A stretch of DNA of 46,013 nucleotides from Archaeoglobales archaeon (lineage in GTDB: Archaea; Halobacteriota; Archaeoglobi; Archaeoglobales; Archaeoglobaceae), in assembly GCA_011605865.1 (NCBI GenBank), contig JAAOZI010000029.1:1-46013 (forward strand), written 5' to 3'. A program made the translations under genes and the position numbers. Positions 8,728 to 16,792 of the stretch are shown here, piece after piece. The notes under the pieces are model-generated. The model worked only from the letters and a program-made list of their open reading frames with translations. It did not search any database and was not told the origin of the DNA. Position 1 is the stretch's first letter. The number at the start of each line of letters is the position of its first letter.

Positions 8728-9870
8728 TCAGTCGTTTATGCAGATCATGTGTCCCATTTTATCCCTCTTGGCCTTCAGATACGCGAGATTCTCCTCGGTT
8801 GGTTCAACCTGTATGGCCTCTCTTTTCACCCTGAAGCCGTATTTTGCCAGCTCTTCAATTTTTAAGGGATTGTTTGTCAAAAGCCTTACGCTTTTCACGT
8901 TGAGGTCCATCAAAATCTGGGCGGAAATTCCGTAGCTTCTCATGTCTGCTGGAAAACCGAGCCTTATGTTCGCATCCACAGTGTCAACACCATTTTCCTG
9001 CAGCTTGTACGCGATGAGTTTGTTAATTAGCCCGATTCCCCTTCCCTCCTGCCCCTTCATGTATATCAGGACCCCACTTCCCTCCCTGTCTATCATCTTC
9101 AGCGCACTTTCGAGTTGCTCCCCGCAATCGCAGCGTAATGAATGAAGAACGTCGCCAGTTAGGCATTCAGAATGAATTCTTACAAGAACATCTTCTTTGC
9201 TAACGTCTCCTTTGACAAGTACCAGAATTTCGCCCATCGGACTTCTGTAGCCAATGGCCCTGAATGTTCCGTAGAACTTCGTCGGCAGAGTTGCTTCGAC
9301 AACCTTTTCCACTATTTTTTCCTTTTTCAGCCTAAATTCGATGAGCTCTCTTATGCTTATTATGGGCATTCCATTTTTCAGTGCGAACTCTTCAGCATAA
9401 CTTCGATCTGCAACATCTCCTTTTTGATCCAGTAGTGGGGCATAAACAGCGATCGCCTTGAAGCCTGAAAGCTTTGCAAGATCAGAACAGGCTTCGGCAA
9501 TTCCAGGCCTTTCAAGGACGCCCATTTCTTTTGTTTCCTCGACAAAAATCCTTCCCGGTACTTTTATCTCGGAAAGCGAGATTTTGGAGTTCACTATTCT
9601 TTTTATGAATTCTGCCCGATCTTCAGCGGAGATTTTGTCCTTCTTTGGATCTATTGGTATCAGCTTTCCGTCTAGATAGTAGAACTTGTTCAGTCCTAGC
9701 AGGGAAATCAGGCTCCAGGGCAGCGACAATCTTATTTCGTCGCAGTTTCTCATGATAAAGTTTATTCCCTCAGCGTTGACGAGTTCTGCAGGAGTGCAGA
9801 GATAACTTGTATCATCTTCACAAACGATGACGAACTTTCCATCCCTGAACTGGTAGATTAGTTTTTCCAT
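8728..9870 (-). CDS. ribA: RibBA-like protein: degenerate DHBP synthase domain plus GTP cyclohydrolase II
   Basis: GTP cyclohydrolase II opens GTP in riboflavin synthesis. Of the 380 residues, about 196-380 form this domain with the zinc cysteines Cys236, Cys247 and Cys249 (HSECLTGD...RCDCGEQ), the KGQEGRGIGL motif at 272-281 and the FYGTFRAIGYRS entry. Residues 1-195 align with 3,4-dihydroxy-2-butanone-4-phosphate synthase (SAEDR at 81-85, the AGF/KAIAVY and IEFR segments). That half lacks the acidic DRENEGD metal motif (CEDDTSYLC at 17-25), and GHTEA is replaced by GIAEA at 123-127. It probably cannot make DHBP. Many archaea use a different GTP cyclohydrolase (ArfA), so this type suggests transfer from bacteria. 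Confidence 0.85.
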   Translation of the reverse strand: MEKLIYQFRDGKFVIVCEDDTSYLCTPAELVNAEGINFIMRNCDEIRLSLPWSLISLLGLNKFYYLDGKLIPIDPKKDKISAEDRAEFIKRIVNSKISLSEIKVPGRIFVEETKEMGVLERPGIAEACSDLAKLSGFKAIAVYAPLLDQKGDVADRSYAEEFALKNGMPIISIRELIEFRLKKEKIVEKVVEATLPTKFYGTFRAIGYRSPMGEILVLVKGDVSKEDVLVRIHSECLTGDVLHSLRCDCGEQLESALKMIDREGSGVLIYMKGQEGRGIGLINKLIAYKLQENGVDTVDANIRLGFPADMRSYGISAQILMDLNVKSVRLLTNNPLKIEELAKYGFRVKREAIQVEPTEENLAYLKAKRDKMGHMICIND

Positions 9871-9891
9871 GCTTTAAGGATGCGAGGGCAA

Positions 9892-9903
9892 TATAAATTT
9901 ATA
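9892..9903. promoter_or_regulatory. Palindromic TATA box shared by ribA-like and abce1
   Basis: TATAAATTTATA is a perfect 12-base palindrome in the 56-base gap between the divergent starts at 9870 and 9927. It lies 22-24 bases from each start codon, so one element can serve both directions with nearly leaderless transcripts. Confidence 0.6.
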
Positions 9904-9926
9904 CCCAGCTGCTCATAGCCCTAGGG

Positions 9927-11684
9927 ATGCGAATTGCAGTTGTAGATAAAGAGAGGTGTCAGCCAAAGAAGTGCGGTCAGGAATGCCTGAAATATTGTCC
10001 CAGGGTAAGGACTGGGGACGAAACCGTTGTTGTAGCTGAGAAGGCGATAATAGCGGAAGAACTCTGCGTAGGTTGCGGAATATGCGTTAAAAAGTGTCCG
10101 ATGAAAGCGATAAGCATTGTAGGCTTGCCAGAAAGGCTCGAAGGAATGGAAGTCCACCGCTACGGCAAAAACGGCTTTGTTCTTTACAACCTTCCGATTC
10201 CCAGGAATGGGGCCGTTGTTGGCATTGTCGGTGCCAACGGAACCGGGAAAAGTACGGCCGTTAAGATTCTCTCTGGACAGCTGAAGCCAAATCTCGGAAA
10301 AGAATCTGCAGATTGGGATGAGATAATAGAGCGATTTTCTGGAACTGAACTGATGGATTACCTGAAGAGGCTCAGGGATGGGAAAATAAAGGCCAGCATA
10401 AAGCCTCAGTACATAGAAGCGATCCCGAAGGTTTTCAAGGGTAAAACAAGGGATTTGCTTGAAAAATTTGATGAGAGAGATGTCTTGGAAATCGCGGTAG
10501 AAAAACTGAATCTCGAAAATTCTCTGGAGAGAGATCTTTCCGATCTCAGCGGTGGAGAGCTTCAGAGGGTTGCAATAGCTGTTTGCTACATGAGGGATGC
10601 GGACTTTTACTTCTTTGATGAAGTGACCCCATACCTTGACATATATCAGAGGATTGCGGTTGCCAATTTTATAAGAGAATTGGCAAAGGAAAAGCCCGTG
10701 ATGATTGTTGAACACGATCTGGCCATACTGGACATGCTTGCGGATTTTGTGCATTTAACTTACGGAATTCCGGGCGTTTATGGAGTCTTCACGAATCCAA
10801 AATCTGCGAGGGTTGGAATAAATCAGTATATTTCCGGATACTTTGTGGAGGAGAACATAAGAATAAGGGATAAGAAAATTGAGTTTGAAATCCTGAGACC
10901 GAGAGAGAGTGTTTCAGAGAAAATTCTGTTGCAGTACCCCTCTTTTAAGATAACTCTCGATGGTTTCAGGCTGTTTGCCGAAGAAGGGGACATAAGAGTT
11001 GGCGAGATACTCGGCGTTGTCGGGCCAAATGCGATTGGGAAGTCGACTTTTGTCAGAGTTCTTGCAGGGGTTATCGAAGATGATGAGAAGAGGGTTGAGA
11101 TGAAGTTGAAGGTCAGCTACAAGCCGCAGTATGTGAAGGGGGATATAGAGGAGCTGGTGGAGGTTTTTCTGAGAAAAATAAATCCAATGATATATTCTTC
11201 ATATATAAAAACAGAATTTCTGAAACCATTGGATATAGAAAACCTTATGGATAGAATGATTTCCGATCTCAGCGGTGGAGAGCTTCAGAGGGTTGCAATA
11301 GCCGCATGTCTTTTGAGGGAAGCGGATTTATATCTTCTCGATGAACCTACGGCTCACTTAGATGTTGAACAAAGAAACGAGGTTGCAAGGGTCATAAGGA
11401 GGTTCGCTCTGAACAACTCGAAGAGTGTTTTGGTCGTTGACCATGACATTTACTTCATAGACATGGTGAGCGATAGGATAATGCTATTTGACGGAATTCC
11501 GGGAAAGGAGGGATTTGCTAGAAGGGCCGTTGGGATGAGAGAGGGTATGAACAGATTTTTGTCGAAGCTTGGAATAACCTTCAGGAGAGATGAGGAAACG
11601 AAGAGACCGAGGATCAACAAACCGGATTCAAGATTGGACAGGGAGCAGAAAGCGGCTGGGGAATATTACTACTATTACGGCTGA
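9927..11684 (+). CDS. abce1: ABCE1/Rli ribosome-recycling ATPase
   Basis: Splits archaeal ribosomes after termination. The 585-residue protein has the unique N-terminal Fe-S domain with two 4Fe-4S cysteine sets (CQPKKCGQECLKYCP near residues 11-25 and CVGCGICVKKCP near 47-58). Two ABC ATPase domains follow. Domain 1 has Walker A GANGTGKST near 106 and signature LSGGELQRVAIA near 208. Domain 2 has GPNAIGKST near 368 and the same signature near 449. A hinge and a basic C-terminus ending in a run of tyrosines complete it. A 43-base stretch over both signature motifs is identical at DNA level (see repeats). It is transcribed divergently from the RibBA-like gene. Confidence 0.97.
   Translation: MRIAVVDKERCQPKKCGQECLKYCPRVRTGDETVVVAEKAIIAEELCVGCGICVKKCPMKAISIVGLPERLEGMEVHRYGKNGFVLYNLPIPRNGAVVGIVGANGTGKSTAVKILSGQLKPNLGKESADWDEIIERFSGTELMDYLKRLRDGKIKASIKPQYIEAIPKVFKGKTRDLLEKFDERDVLEIAVEKLNLENSLERDLSDLSGGELQRVAIAVCYMRDADFYFFDEVTPYLDIYQRIAVANFIRELAKEKPVMIVEHDLAILDMLADFVHLTYGIPGVYGVFTNPKSARVGINQYISGYFVEENIRIRDKKIEFEILRPRESVSEKILLQYPSFKITLDGFRLFAEEGDIRVGEILGVVGPNAIGKSTFVRVLAGVIEDDEKRVEMKLKVSYKPQYVKGDIEELVEVFLRKINPMIYSSYIKTEFLKPLDIENLMDRMISDLSGGELQRVAIAACLLREADLYLLDEPTAHLDVEQRNEVARVIRRFALNNSKSVLVVDHDIYFIDMVSDRIMLFDGIPGKEGFARRAVGMREGMNRFLSKLGITFRRDEETKRPRINKPDSRLDREQKAAGEYYYYYG
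10537..10579 (+). repeat. Intragenic 43-base direct repeat, copy 1 (abce1 ABC signature 1)
   Basis: Identical base for base, including synonymous positions, to 11260-11302. It covers the codons for SDLSGGELQRVAIA of the first ATPase domain. Flanking sequence diverges at once on both sides. Confidence 0.85.
11260..11302 (+). repeat. Intragenic 43-base direct repeat, copy 2 (abce1 ABC signature 2)
   Basis: Second copy of the 10537-10579 stretch, over the signature motif of the second ATPase domain. Recent gene conversion between the domains is the simplest explanation. Confidence 0.85.
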
Positions 11685-11697
11685 TTATTTTCGAAAA

Positions 11698-12372
11698 TCA
11701 GATTTTTCGATCTATAACCCTCGCACCCTTCTTGTTGCCGACTATAACCGCATCTATAATCTTTGAAGGAAAAATACCGGTTTCTATAACTCCTGGAATT
11801 GTTTTTAGTTTGTTTTCAACTTCTTCCGGATTTTCAAGAACCCCAAAATCGCAGTCGAGTATGAAGTTCCCGTTATCGGTAATTATTGGGCCAACTTTTC
11901 CCTTTCCCTCTCTCAGCGAGGGTTTGCAGATTTTTGAGAGCTCTCTTAAAACGAAGCCGTAAGCAAATGGCAAAACTTCAACGGGAACATGAATTGTGAG
12001 TTTTTCTGAAAGCTTGGATTCATCCACGATAATCACAACCTTCTTGCTTGCGAAGGCAATTATCTTTTCCCTCGTCATCGCAGCACCGCCACCTTTGATG
12101 CAGTTCAGCCTTGAATCAACCTGGTCTGCTCCGTCTATACATATTTCTGGCTCCATTTCAAGGAGATCCACTATTTTTATACCATTTTTTATTGCCGAAA
12201 GCATTGCTTGGTAGCTGCTCGGGATTCCGTATACTACGATTCCCTCATTTCTTATTCTTTCACCCAGAAGATTCAGGAAAACCTCCACTGTGCTTCCGGA
12301 ACCTATTCCTATGGTCATCCCATCCTTTATCAATCCAAGGGCGAGCCTAGATGCGTTGAGCTTCCCATTCAT
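11698..12372 (-). CDS. rpiA: Ribose-5-phosphate isomerase A
   Basis: Interconverts ribose 5-phosphate and ribulose 5-phosphate. With the chosen ATG at 12372 the protein is 224 residues, the normal RpiA length. It starts MNGKLNASRLALGLIKDGM and shows the phosphate loop IGIGSGSTV (about residues 22-30), the catalytic DGADQVD (about 79-85) and the KGGGAAMTREK lysine segment (about 92-102). An in-frame ATG at 12408 would add 12 residues and enlarge the overlap with surE to 62 bases. The chosen start overlaps surE by 26 bases and has GGATGG just upstream. It is the last gene of a minus-strand operon with surE and a helical protein. Confidence 0.93.
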   Translation of the reverse strand: MNGKLNASRLALGLIKDGMTIGIGSGSTVEVFLNLLGERIRNEGIVVYGIPSSYQAMLSAIKNGIKIVDLLEMEPEICIDGADQVDSRLNCIKGGGAAMTREKIIAFASKKVVIIVDESKLSEKLTIHVPVEVLPFAYGFVLRELSKICKPSLREGKGKVGPIITDNGNFILDCDFGVLENPEEVENKLKTIPGVIETGIFPSKIIDAVIVGNKKGARVIDRKI

Positions 12373-13123
12373 TTTCCCATCCAACCAAGGCTTTTTTTGA
12401 CGTTGCATCCAGTGATATTGGAGTTATAGATACGAAGCCTCTCCTCAGAGCTTCAAGATCGCTCCCCTCCTCAGCTTCCTCGATTTCTATTCCGTGTATC
12501 CAGTAGTACTCTCTACCCCTTGGATCGAAGCGCTTCTCCACCCTAGTTTTGTACATCTTCCTTGCCAGCTTTGTAATTTTTATCTTCCCGTTGAAGTTCT
12601 TGGGAACATTGATATTTAAGACGTCAACGCCCTCCGGAAGCCCCTCCTTTAGAACTTTCCTGGCAACCCATTCCAGAATTCTCTTGGCATCATCGAAATT
12701 TCCCTCTATCGTTGGCTCAAATTTGTCTCTGTCATGCATTTCTACTGAAATAGCTATTGCCTTGCTGCCCTGCGTTGCAGCTTCCAGCGCGGAGCATACG
12801 GTTCCCGAAGTTGTAACGGCTTCCGTTGAGAGATTTTCCCCGAGATTTATACCGCAAACTGTGAGATCCGGGATTTTGCCTATTATTCCGTAGATTCCCA
12901 GTATCACGGCATCTGTAGGGGTTCCATCGATTGCATAGGCCTTTATTCCGTTTATCCTCATCTCGTAAATCCTTACAGGACGCATTATCGATATGCTTCT
13001 TCCAACTGCACTCATCTGAGCCATGGGTGCGACGATTACAACTTCATCTATTTCGCTCAGGACTTCATATGCTGCTCTCAAGCCGGCGGAATAAATCCCG
13101 TCGTCGTTTGTTAGCAGGATCAT
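12347..13123 (-). CDS. surE: 5'/3'-nucleotidase SurE
   Basis: Metal-dependent phosphatase acting on nucleoside monophosphates. The 258-residue protein starts with the metal-binding MILLTNDDGIYSAGL (Asp7, Asp8). The family segments VVAPMAQMSAVGRSIS, YAIDGTPTDAV and VCGINLGENLSTEAVTTSGTVCSALEA follow in order, with the metal-binding Asn in GINLG. The length is typical of archaeal SurE. Its ATG overlaps the stop of the upstream helical protein by four bases, and its 3' end runs into rpiA. The pairing with rpiA suggests nucleotide or ribose salvage; that is inference. Confidence 0.95.
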   Translation of the reverse strand: MILLTNDDGIYSAGLRAAYEVLSEIDEVVIVAPMAQMSAVGRSISIMRPVRIYEMRINGIKAYAIDGTPTDAVILGIYGIIGKIPDLTVCGINLGENLSTEAVTTSGTVCSALEAATQGSKAIAISVEMHDRDKFEPTIEGNFDDAKRILEWVARKVLKEGLPEGVDVLNINVPKNFNGKIKITKLARKMYKTRVEKRFDPRGREYYWIHGIEIEEAEEGSDLEALRRGFVSITPISLDATSKKALVGWENEWEAQRI

Positions 13124-13455
13124 ATTTCTTTCTCTTTCTCCTCTATCATCATCGCTATCTCATTTATATCTTCGGGACAAATTTTTTTCTCGGCTTCAAT
13201 TCCCTTCTCCTCAGCGAGTTTTTTCAATCTTTCGGAGTGTATTAAAAGCTGCGAAACCACGTAGCTTTTCAGCAAAAAGAAGTTTCTCCTCGCAATGTCC
13301 TCTCCGATTTCTCCCTCCCTGAAAGCTGTAATTATCGTTTCGCAATCCATTTCGAACATCTCTTTTACTTTAATCGGATCTAGGAGCGCTGGAATTAGCC
13401 GAAATTCTCCTTTGAGAACTTTTCCTATCATGTCAAGATACGAGTTTATGAACAT
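13120..13455 (-). CDS. Helical hypothetical protein upstream of surE
   Basis: A 111-residue, mostly helical protein that I do not recognise. The first half mixes hydrophobic and acidic residues (FEMDCETIITAFREGEIGEDIARRNFF). The end is a strongly charged helix (INEIAMMIEEKEKEI). There is a single Cys in DCET and another in ICPED, with no clear metal motif. It is leaderless or nearly so, with a TATA box 20 bases upstream, and its stop overlaps the surE start, which makes it the first gene of the surE-rpiA operon. No function can be assigned. Confidence 0.72.
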   Translation of the reverse strand: MFINSYLDMIGKVLKGEFRLIPALLDPIKVKEMFEMDCETIITAFREGEIGEDIARRNFFLLKSYVVSQLLIHSERLKKLAEEKGIEAEKKICPEDINEIAMMIEEKEKEI

Positions 13456-13474
13456 GAGAGAGTATTCTCAAATC

Positions 13475-13483
13475 TTTTATAAA
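13475..13483 (-). promoter_or_regulatory. TATA box of the surE operon
   Basis: On the minus strand TTTATAAAA starts about 28 bases before the ATG at 13455. It sits in the 51-base gap behind the MFS gene and separates the surE operon from that gene's transcript. Confidence 0.55.
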
Positions 13484-13506
13484 AAATTTCCCTTTCATCA
13501 ATCAGC

Positions 13507-14604
13507 TCACGTAGTCTTTTTTAGGAATAGCAAAGCAATCAGTTCGCAGAGGACTGAGAATAGGATCATCAATTCTGGCTGGCCATAAAGAAATCCGAAG
13601 GAAATTCCGCTTATGAAAAATCCGAGTCCTACTATTGCATTGAAAGCCCCATAGGCCGAGGCCCTTTTCTGGGCTGGAGTAATCTCGGCCAAACCCGCGC
13701 GCATTATCGATTCATGCATTCCGATGACTGCGCCAAAAAGCATAATACCGGCGAATATGTTGTAGGAGAAAGATAATGCCACCGAAACTGGCGTTAGCAG
13801 CGGAATCAGTATAAGTGATTTGAAGCCAAATTTGTCAAAAATCCTCCCCGTAGCGATAGCAGCAAGGGCGTCAACGGCCATTGCAAGGGAATATGCGAAA
13901 GGTATCATCCCGGGGGACATAAGTCTGTTGACCTCTGCATGAAACGCGATCAGCTGAAAGCTTGCGAGACCTGATACTGAAAAGAAGGTGAAAAGCATGT
14001 AAGAGTGAAGGGAAATCCCAGCCTTCGCCTCTTTTTGCACTTCCTCTCTGAACTCCATTTTAGCGAAGTAAAGGAAAATCAGTGCAATTACCGTCGGTAT
14101 CAGGAGTATTGAAAAGCTTTCCCTATATCCAAAACCAACAAAAAGAACCAATGAGATTATTAGCGGCCCAGCTATTGCCCCAATTTGATCTAAAGCTTCG
14201 TGAATTCCAAAAGCCTTTCCGAAACCAATTTTCGACGTTGCAAGGGATATTATGGCATCCCTTGCGGGTGTCCTTAATGCTTTTCCGAGTCTTTCGATGA
14301 TAAGCAGAAGAATTACGAGTTCCCAGGAATTCGCGAAAGATATCAGCGGAATCGAGAGTATTAAGAAGTATCCAAGAAAGGTCAGATGCCAGTGAATGGA
14401 GAATCTGTCGGCCAAGTAACCTGAGAAAATTCGGACTGCATAGCTCAGAAACTCTCCTAAACCGAGGAAAAGACCGAGAAGAAATGCACTCACTCCAAGA
14501 GTTGCGAGATAGGCTCCCGAGATGCTTCTAGCCCCCTCGTAACTCATGTCCGCAAAAAGGCTTACTATCCCGATCAGAATCAGGAATCTATAAGCCCTTA
14601 TCAT
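13507..14604 (-). CDS. Major facilitator superfamily permease
   Basis: A 365-residue integral membrane protein with about eleven or twelve hydrophobic segments. The signature loop between helices 2 and 3, GYLADRFSIHW (about residues 62-72), is the MFS G-x-x-x-D-R motif. ERLGKALRTPARDAIISL near 108-125 resembles the conserved loop of MFS members annotated as multidrug or sugar/organic-ion transporters. A second-half equivalent, ATGRIFDKFGFK, is near 255-266. The length is on the short side for MFS. Substrate cannot be inferred. It stands alone on the minus strand with its own upstream region. Confidence 0.85.
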   Translation of the reverse strand: MIRAYRFLILIGIVSLFADMSYEGARSISGAYLATLGVSAFLLGLFLGLGEFLSYAVRIFSGYLADRFSIHWHLTFLGYFLILSIPLISFANSWELVILLLIIERLGKALRTPARDAIISLATSKIGFGKAFGIHEALDQIGAIAGPLIISLVLFVGFGYRESFSILLIPTVIALIFLYFAKMEFREEVQKEAKAGISLHSYMLFTFFSVSGLASFQLIAFHAEVNRLMSPGMIPFAYSLAMAVDALAAIATGRIFDKFGFKSLILIPLLTPVSVALSFSYNIFAGIMLFGAVIGMHESIMRAGLAEITPAQKRASAYGAFNAIVGLGFFISGISFGFLYGQPELMILFSVLCELIALLFLKKTT

Positions 14605-14781
14605 GTCATCTGGAGCAGGGGCAAAGGTGCATAAAAGATTGCAAGACTTTTAATGCTCTTTTCAACTTCAAGATTATGAACTTCTTCGGCTTTTCGGCTG
14701 ATCCGATAATTACATCTTTCGTTCTGAATTTTTTGGTTGAAAAAAGTTCTGAGGGCATAACTTCAGATATGTGGTGACTTG

Positions 14782-14791
14782 TTTATAAAGC
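14782..14791 (+). promoter_or_regulatory. TATA box of nreA
   Basis: GTTTATAAAG in the 209-base divergent gap 14605-14813. It lies about 32 bases before the TTG at 14814, so a short or absent leader is expected. The gap has no other recognisable gene. Confidence 0.5.
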
Positions 14792-14813
14792 TTTTTAAGC
14801 AAATTTTTAAATT

Positions 14814-16025
14814 TTGGGGAAAAAAAGAACTGTGGACGAGAAGCTGTGTCTGATTTGTAGGGGTAGGATGTTCTGCGGAAAAAGTTGTAGGGCATTTGAG
14901 CATGAAATCAGGATAACCTACTCAACAGAAATATTCGGTTCCTCTCCTCCTTCTATATTCATTGGAAGAAAGAATTATCCCGAGGTCTATGCCTGTCCGG
15001 CAGTTCCACCCTTTGTTGGAGATACAGAAATCTACGATAGACCGGAGAACTGGGGAGAGCTGAGTATAGACGAGATTTTAAATTTCAGATATTCTTTAAT
15101 TCTCGGCCAGTTCAGAGTAGATGTAAGAAAACCAGAAACGAAGATCGCAGAGCTCATTCAGGAGCTTAGCCTGTACGAGAAGCCTGTGGATGTAGAAGTT
15201 ATTTTTGAAAAACCTCCAAGGCCAAAGGTGGCACTTGACGAACATCACGCCCCGTTTGGTCCATTTGCCCCGGCAAGAAGGGCCAGGATTTGCAGCTCTT
15301 CGAGAGTTCCAAAGGTAGTTGAAGACGTCTATGAGAGCAGGGATCTGAAGTCGACGGACGCGATTAAGATTCTCTATGAAAAGAGAATTCCGGTTTCCCA
15401 CATACAAAAATTGCTTTCTTCAGGTTCTCTTGGAATAAAAAGAAAGCTGGTTCCAACGAGATGGGCAATCACTGCTGTTGATGACACGGTATCTAAGTTG
15501 CTTATCGATGAAATCAGAGATTTTCCGATTTTGGACGAATATAGGGTTTTTGTTCATAAAAAGGCAAGGAACCTCTTTATGGCAGTTCTAATTCCCAGAG
15601 TATGGAGCTTTGAATGGGGAGAAGCTTGGTTCCCGAATACAACCTGGAATTTCGGGAGAAAAGTTGTAGTTGAGTGTGACAGCGAGGGATTTTACGGCAG
15701 AAGCGATTATGCAACCCTCGGGGGCTGTTACTATTCTGCAAGACTCGGAACAGTTGAATTTCTGCAGAGCATAAAAAGACAGGCTACAGCCATTCTATGG
15801 AGGGAAATATATCCCGGATTCAAAATTCCAATTGGAGTTTGGTTTGTGAGGGAAAATGTCAGGGAGATGTTTTCAAAAAAGCCGGAAGTTTTCGATTCGC
15901 TCAAGGATGCTGTCGATTACTTGGCAAGTCATTCGAATTTGATCGAAGAATGGAAGAGAAATTCCAAGCTTTTGAGATTTCTGGAGGGACAGAAAACGCT
16001 ATGCTCGTTTTCAGGAGAAAGGTAA
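14814..16025 (+). CDS. nreA: NreA DNA repair protein with C-terminal PCNA-binding motif
   Basis: Archaeal DNA-repair protein of the Nre family, which works with the sliding clamp PCNA. The 403 residues have an N-terminal zinc-finger-like cysteine group (CLICRGRMFCGKSC near 12-25), an N-terminal domain with PAVPPFVGDTEIYDRPENWG, and a central Nre domain with STDAIKILYEKR and TRWAITAVDD. The tail GQKTLCSF (about 390-397) fits the PIP box QxxLxxF, though a Ser replaces the second aromatic residue. The start is TTG at 14814; a GTG at 14832 just before the cysteine group is an alternative. Its last 25 bases overlap a radical SAM gene. Confidence 0.85.
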   Translation: MGKKRTVDEKLCLICRGRMFCGKSCRAFEHEIRITYSTEIFGSSPPSIFIGRKNYPEVYACPAVPPFVGDTEIYDRPENWGELSIDEILNFRYSLILGQFRVDVRKPETKIAELIQELSLYEKPVDVEVIFEKPPRPKVALDEHHAPFGPFAPARRARICSSSRVPKVVEDVYESRDLKSTDAIKILYEKRIPVSHIQKLLSSGSLGIKRKLVPTRWAITAVDDTVSKLLIDEIRDFPILDEYRVFVHKKARNLFMAVLIPRVWSFEWGEAWFPNTTWNFGRKVVVECDSEGFYGRSDYATLGGCYYSARLGTVEFLQSIKRQATAILWREIYPGFKIPIGVWFVRENVREMFSKKPEVFDSLKDAVDYLASHSNLIEEWKRNSKLLRFLEGQKTLCSFSGER

Positions 16026-16759
16026 AGAGGGCAATCGGAAAAAGCAACCTTCCCGGTCTTGATTATACTGTCAATCCCTACATAGGCTGCGCCCATGGTT
16101 GCGTATACTGCTATGCAAGGCTATACTGCGAAAAGGAAATTGCGGAGAACTGGGGAAATGTGGTTGTTGTTAAAGAAAACATTCCCGAAATTCTTTCTAA
16201 GGAATTGAAAAATGTGAAAAAAGGAGTTGTTGCCTTAAGCACGGCGACTGATGCTTATCAATTTCTGGAGGAGAAAGAACAGCTTACGAGAAGGATTTTG
16301 AGCATTTTGTTAGAAAATGGTTTCAGAGTGAGCATACAGACAAAAAGTCCGCTGGTTCTCAGGGATATGGACATTTTGGTTGAAAATGCGGAAAAAGTTG
16401 ATGTGGGATTCACAATAACGACACTAAGAGATGATTTTGCAAAAAAAATAGAGCCAAATGCTCCATTACCGAGTGAAAGGATCAAAGTGCTGAAAAAAAT
16501 TTCGATGGAGGGCATAGAAACTTGGATCTTTCTTGGCCCTATGATCCCCGGCGAAAAATTTGAGGAAATTGTGGAGCTTGCTAAAGAAACCGAAAGTATT
16601 TTATATTATGATAAATATAGAATTAAGCCATTCATGAGATCGGGGCTTGCCAAAGAACTAGCGGAGAAAGCTAGAAAATTTGACTGGTTTGAAGAATTCA
16701 AGAAGCTTAAGAATTACTGCGAGATTCTTGGGGTTTCCGTAAAATCGGCTTTTGATTGA
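16001..16759 (+). CDS. Radical SAM protein, SPL/photolyase-like
   Basis: A 252-residue radical SAM enzyme with the 4Fe-4S motif CAHGCVYC (Cys30, Cys34, Cys37) following VNPYIGC, the context typical of the spore-photoproduct-lyase-like COG1533 group. The substrate in archaea is unknown. ALSTATDAYQFLEEK (about 78-92) and a C-terminal KYRIKP further match the family. The frame is open upstream to 15797, but that part lies inside nreA and lacks family sequence. The ATG at 16001 is preceded by GGAGGGA 13 bases away. The 25-base overlap with nreA implies co-translation and suggests a DNA-repair role. Confidence 0.88.
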   Translation: MLVFRRKVKRAIGKSNLPGLDYTVNPYIGCAHGCVYCYARLYCEKEIAENWGNVVVVKENIPEILSKELKNVKKGVVALSTATDAYQFLEEKEQLTRRILSILLENGFRVSIQTKSPLVLRDMDILVENAEKVDVGFTITTLRDDFAKKIEPNAPLPSERIKVLKKISMEGIETWIFLGPMIPGEKFEEIVELAKETESILYYDKYRIKPFMRSGLAKELAEKARKFDWFEEFKKLKNYCEILGVSVKSAFD

Positions 16760-16763
16760 GAAG

Positions 16764-16772
16764 TCTTATTAA
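16764..16772 (+). promoter_or_regulatory. Possible gyrB promoter
   Basis: CTTATTAAC lies about 28 bases before the GTG at 16793. It would place transcription start next to the start codon. Confidence 0.35.
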
Positions 16773-16792
16773 CCGAGAAAGTTATTGCCTTC

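Noticed and set aside
15797-16000. Upstream extension of the radical SAM frame
   Set aside because: Lies inside nreA and has no family similarity; the ribosome-binding site is next to the ATG at 16001.
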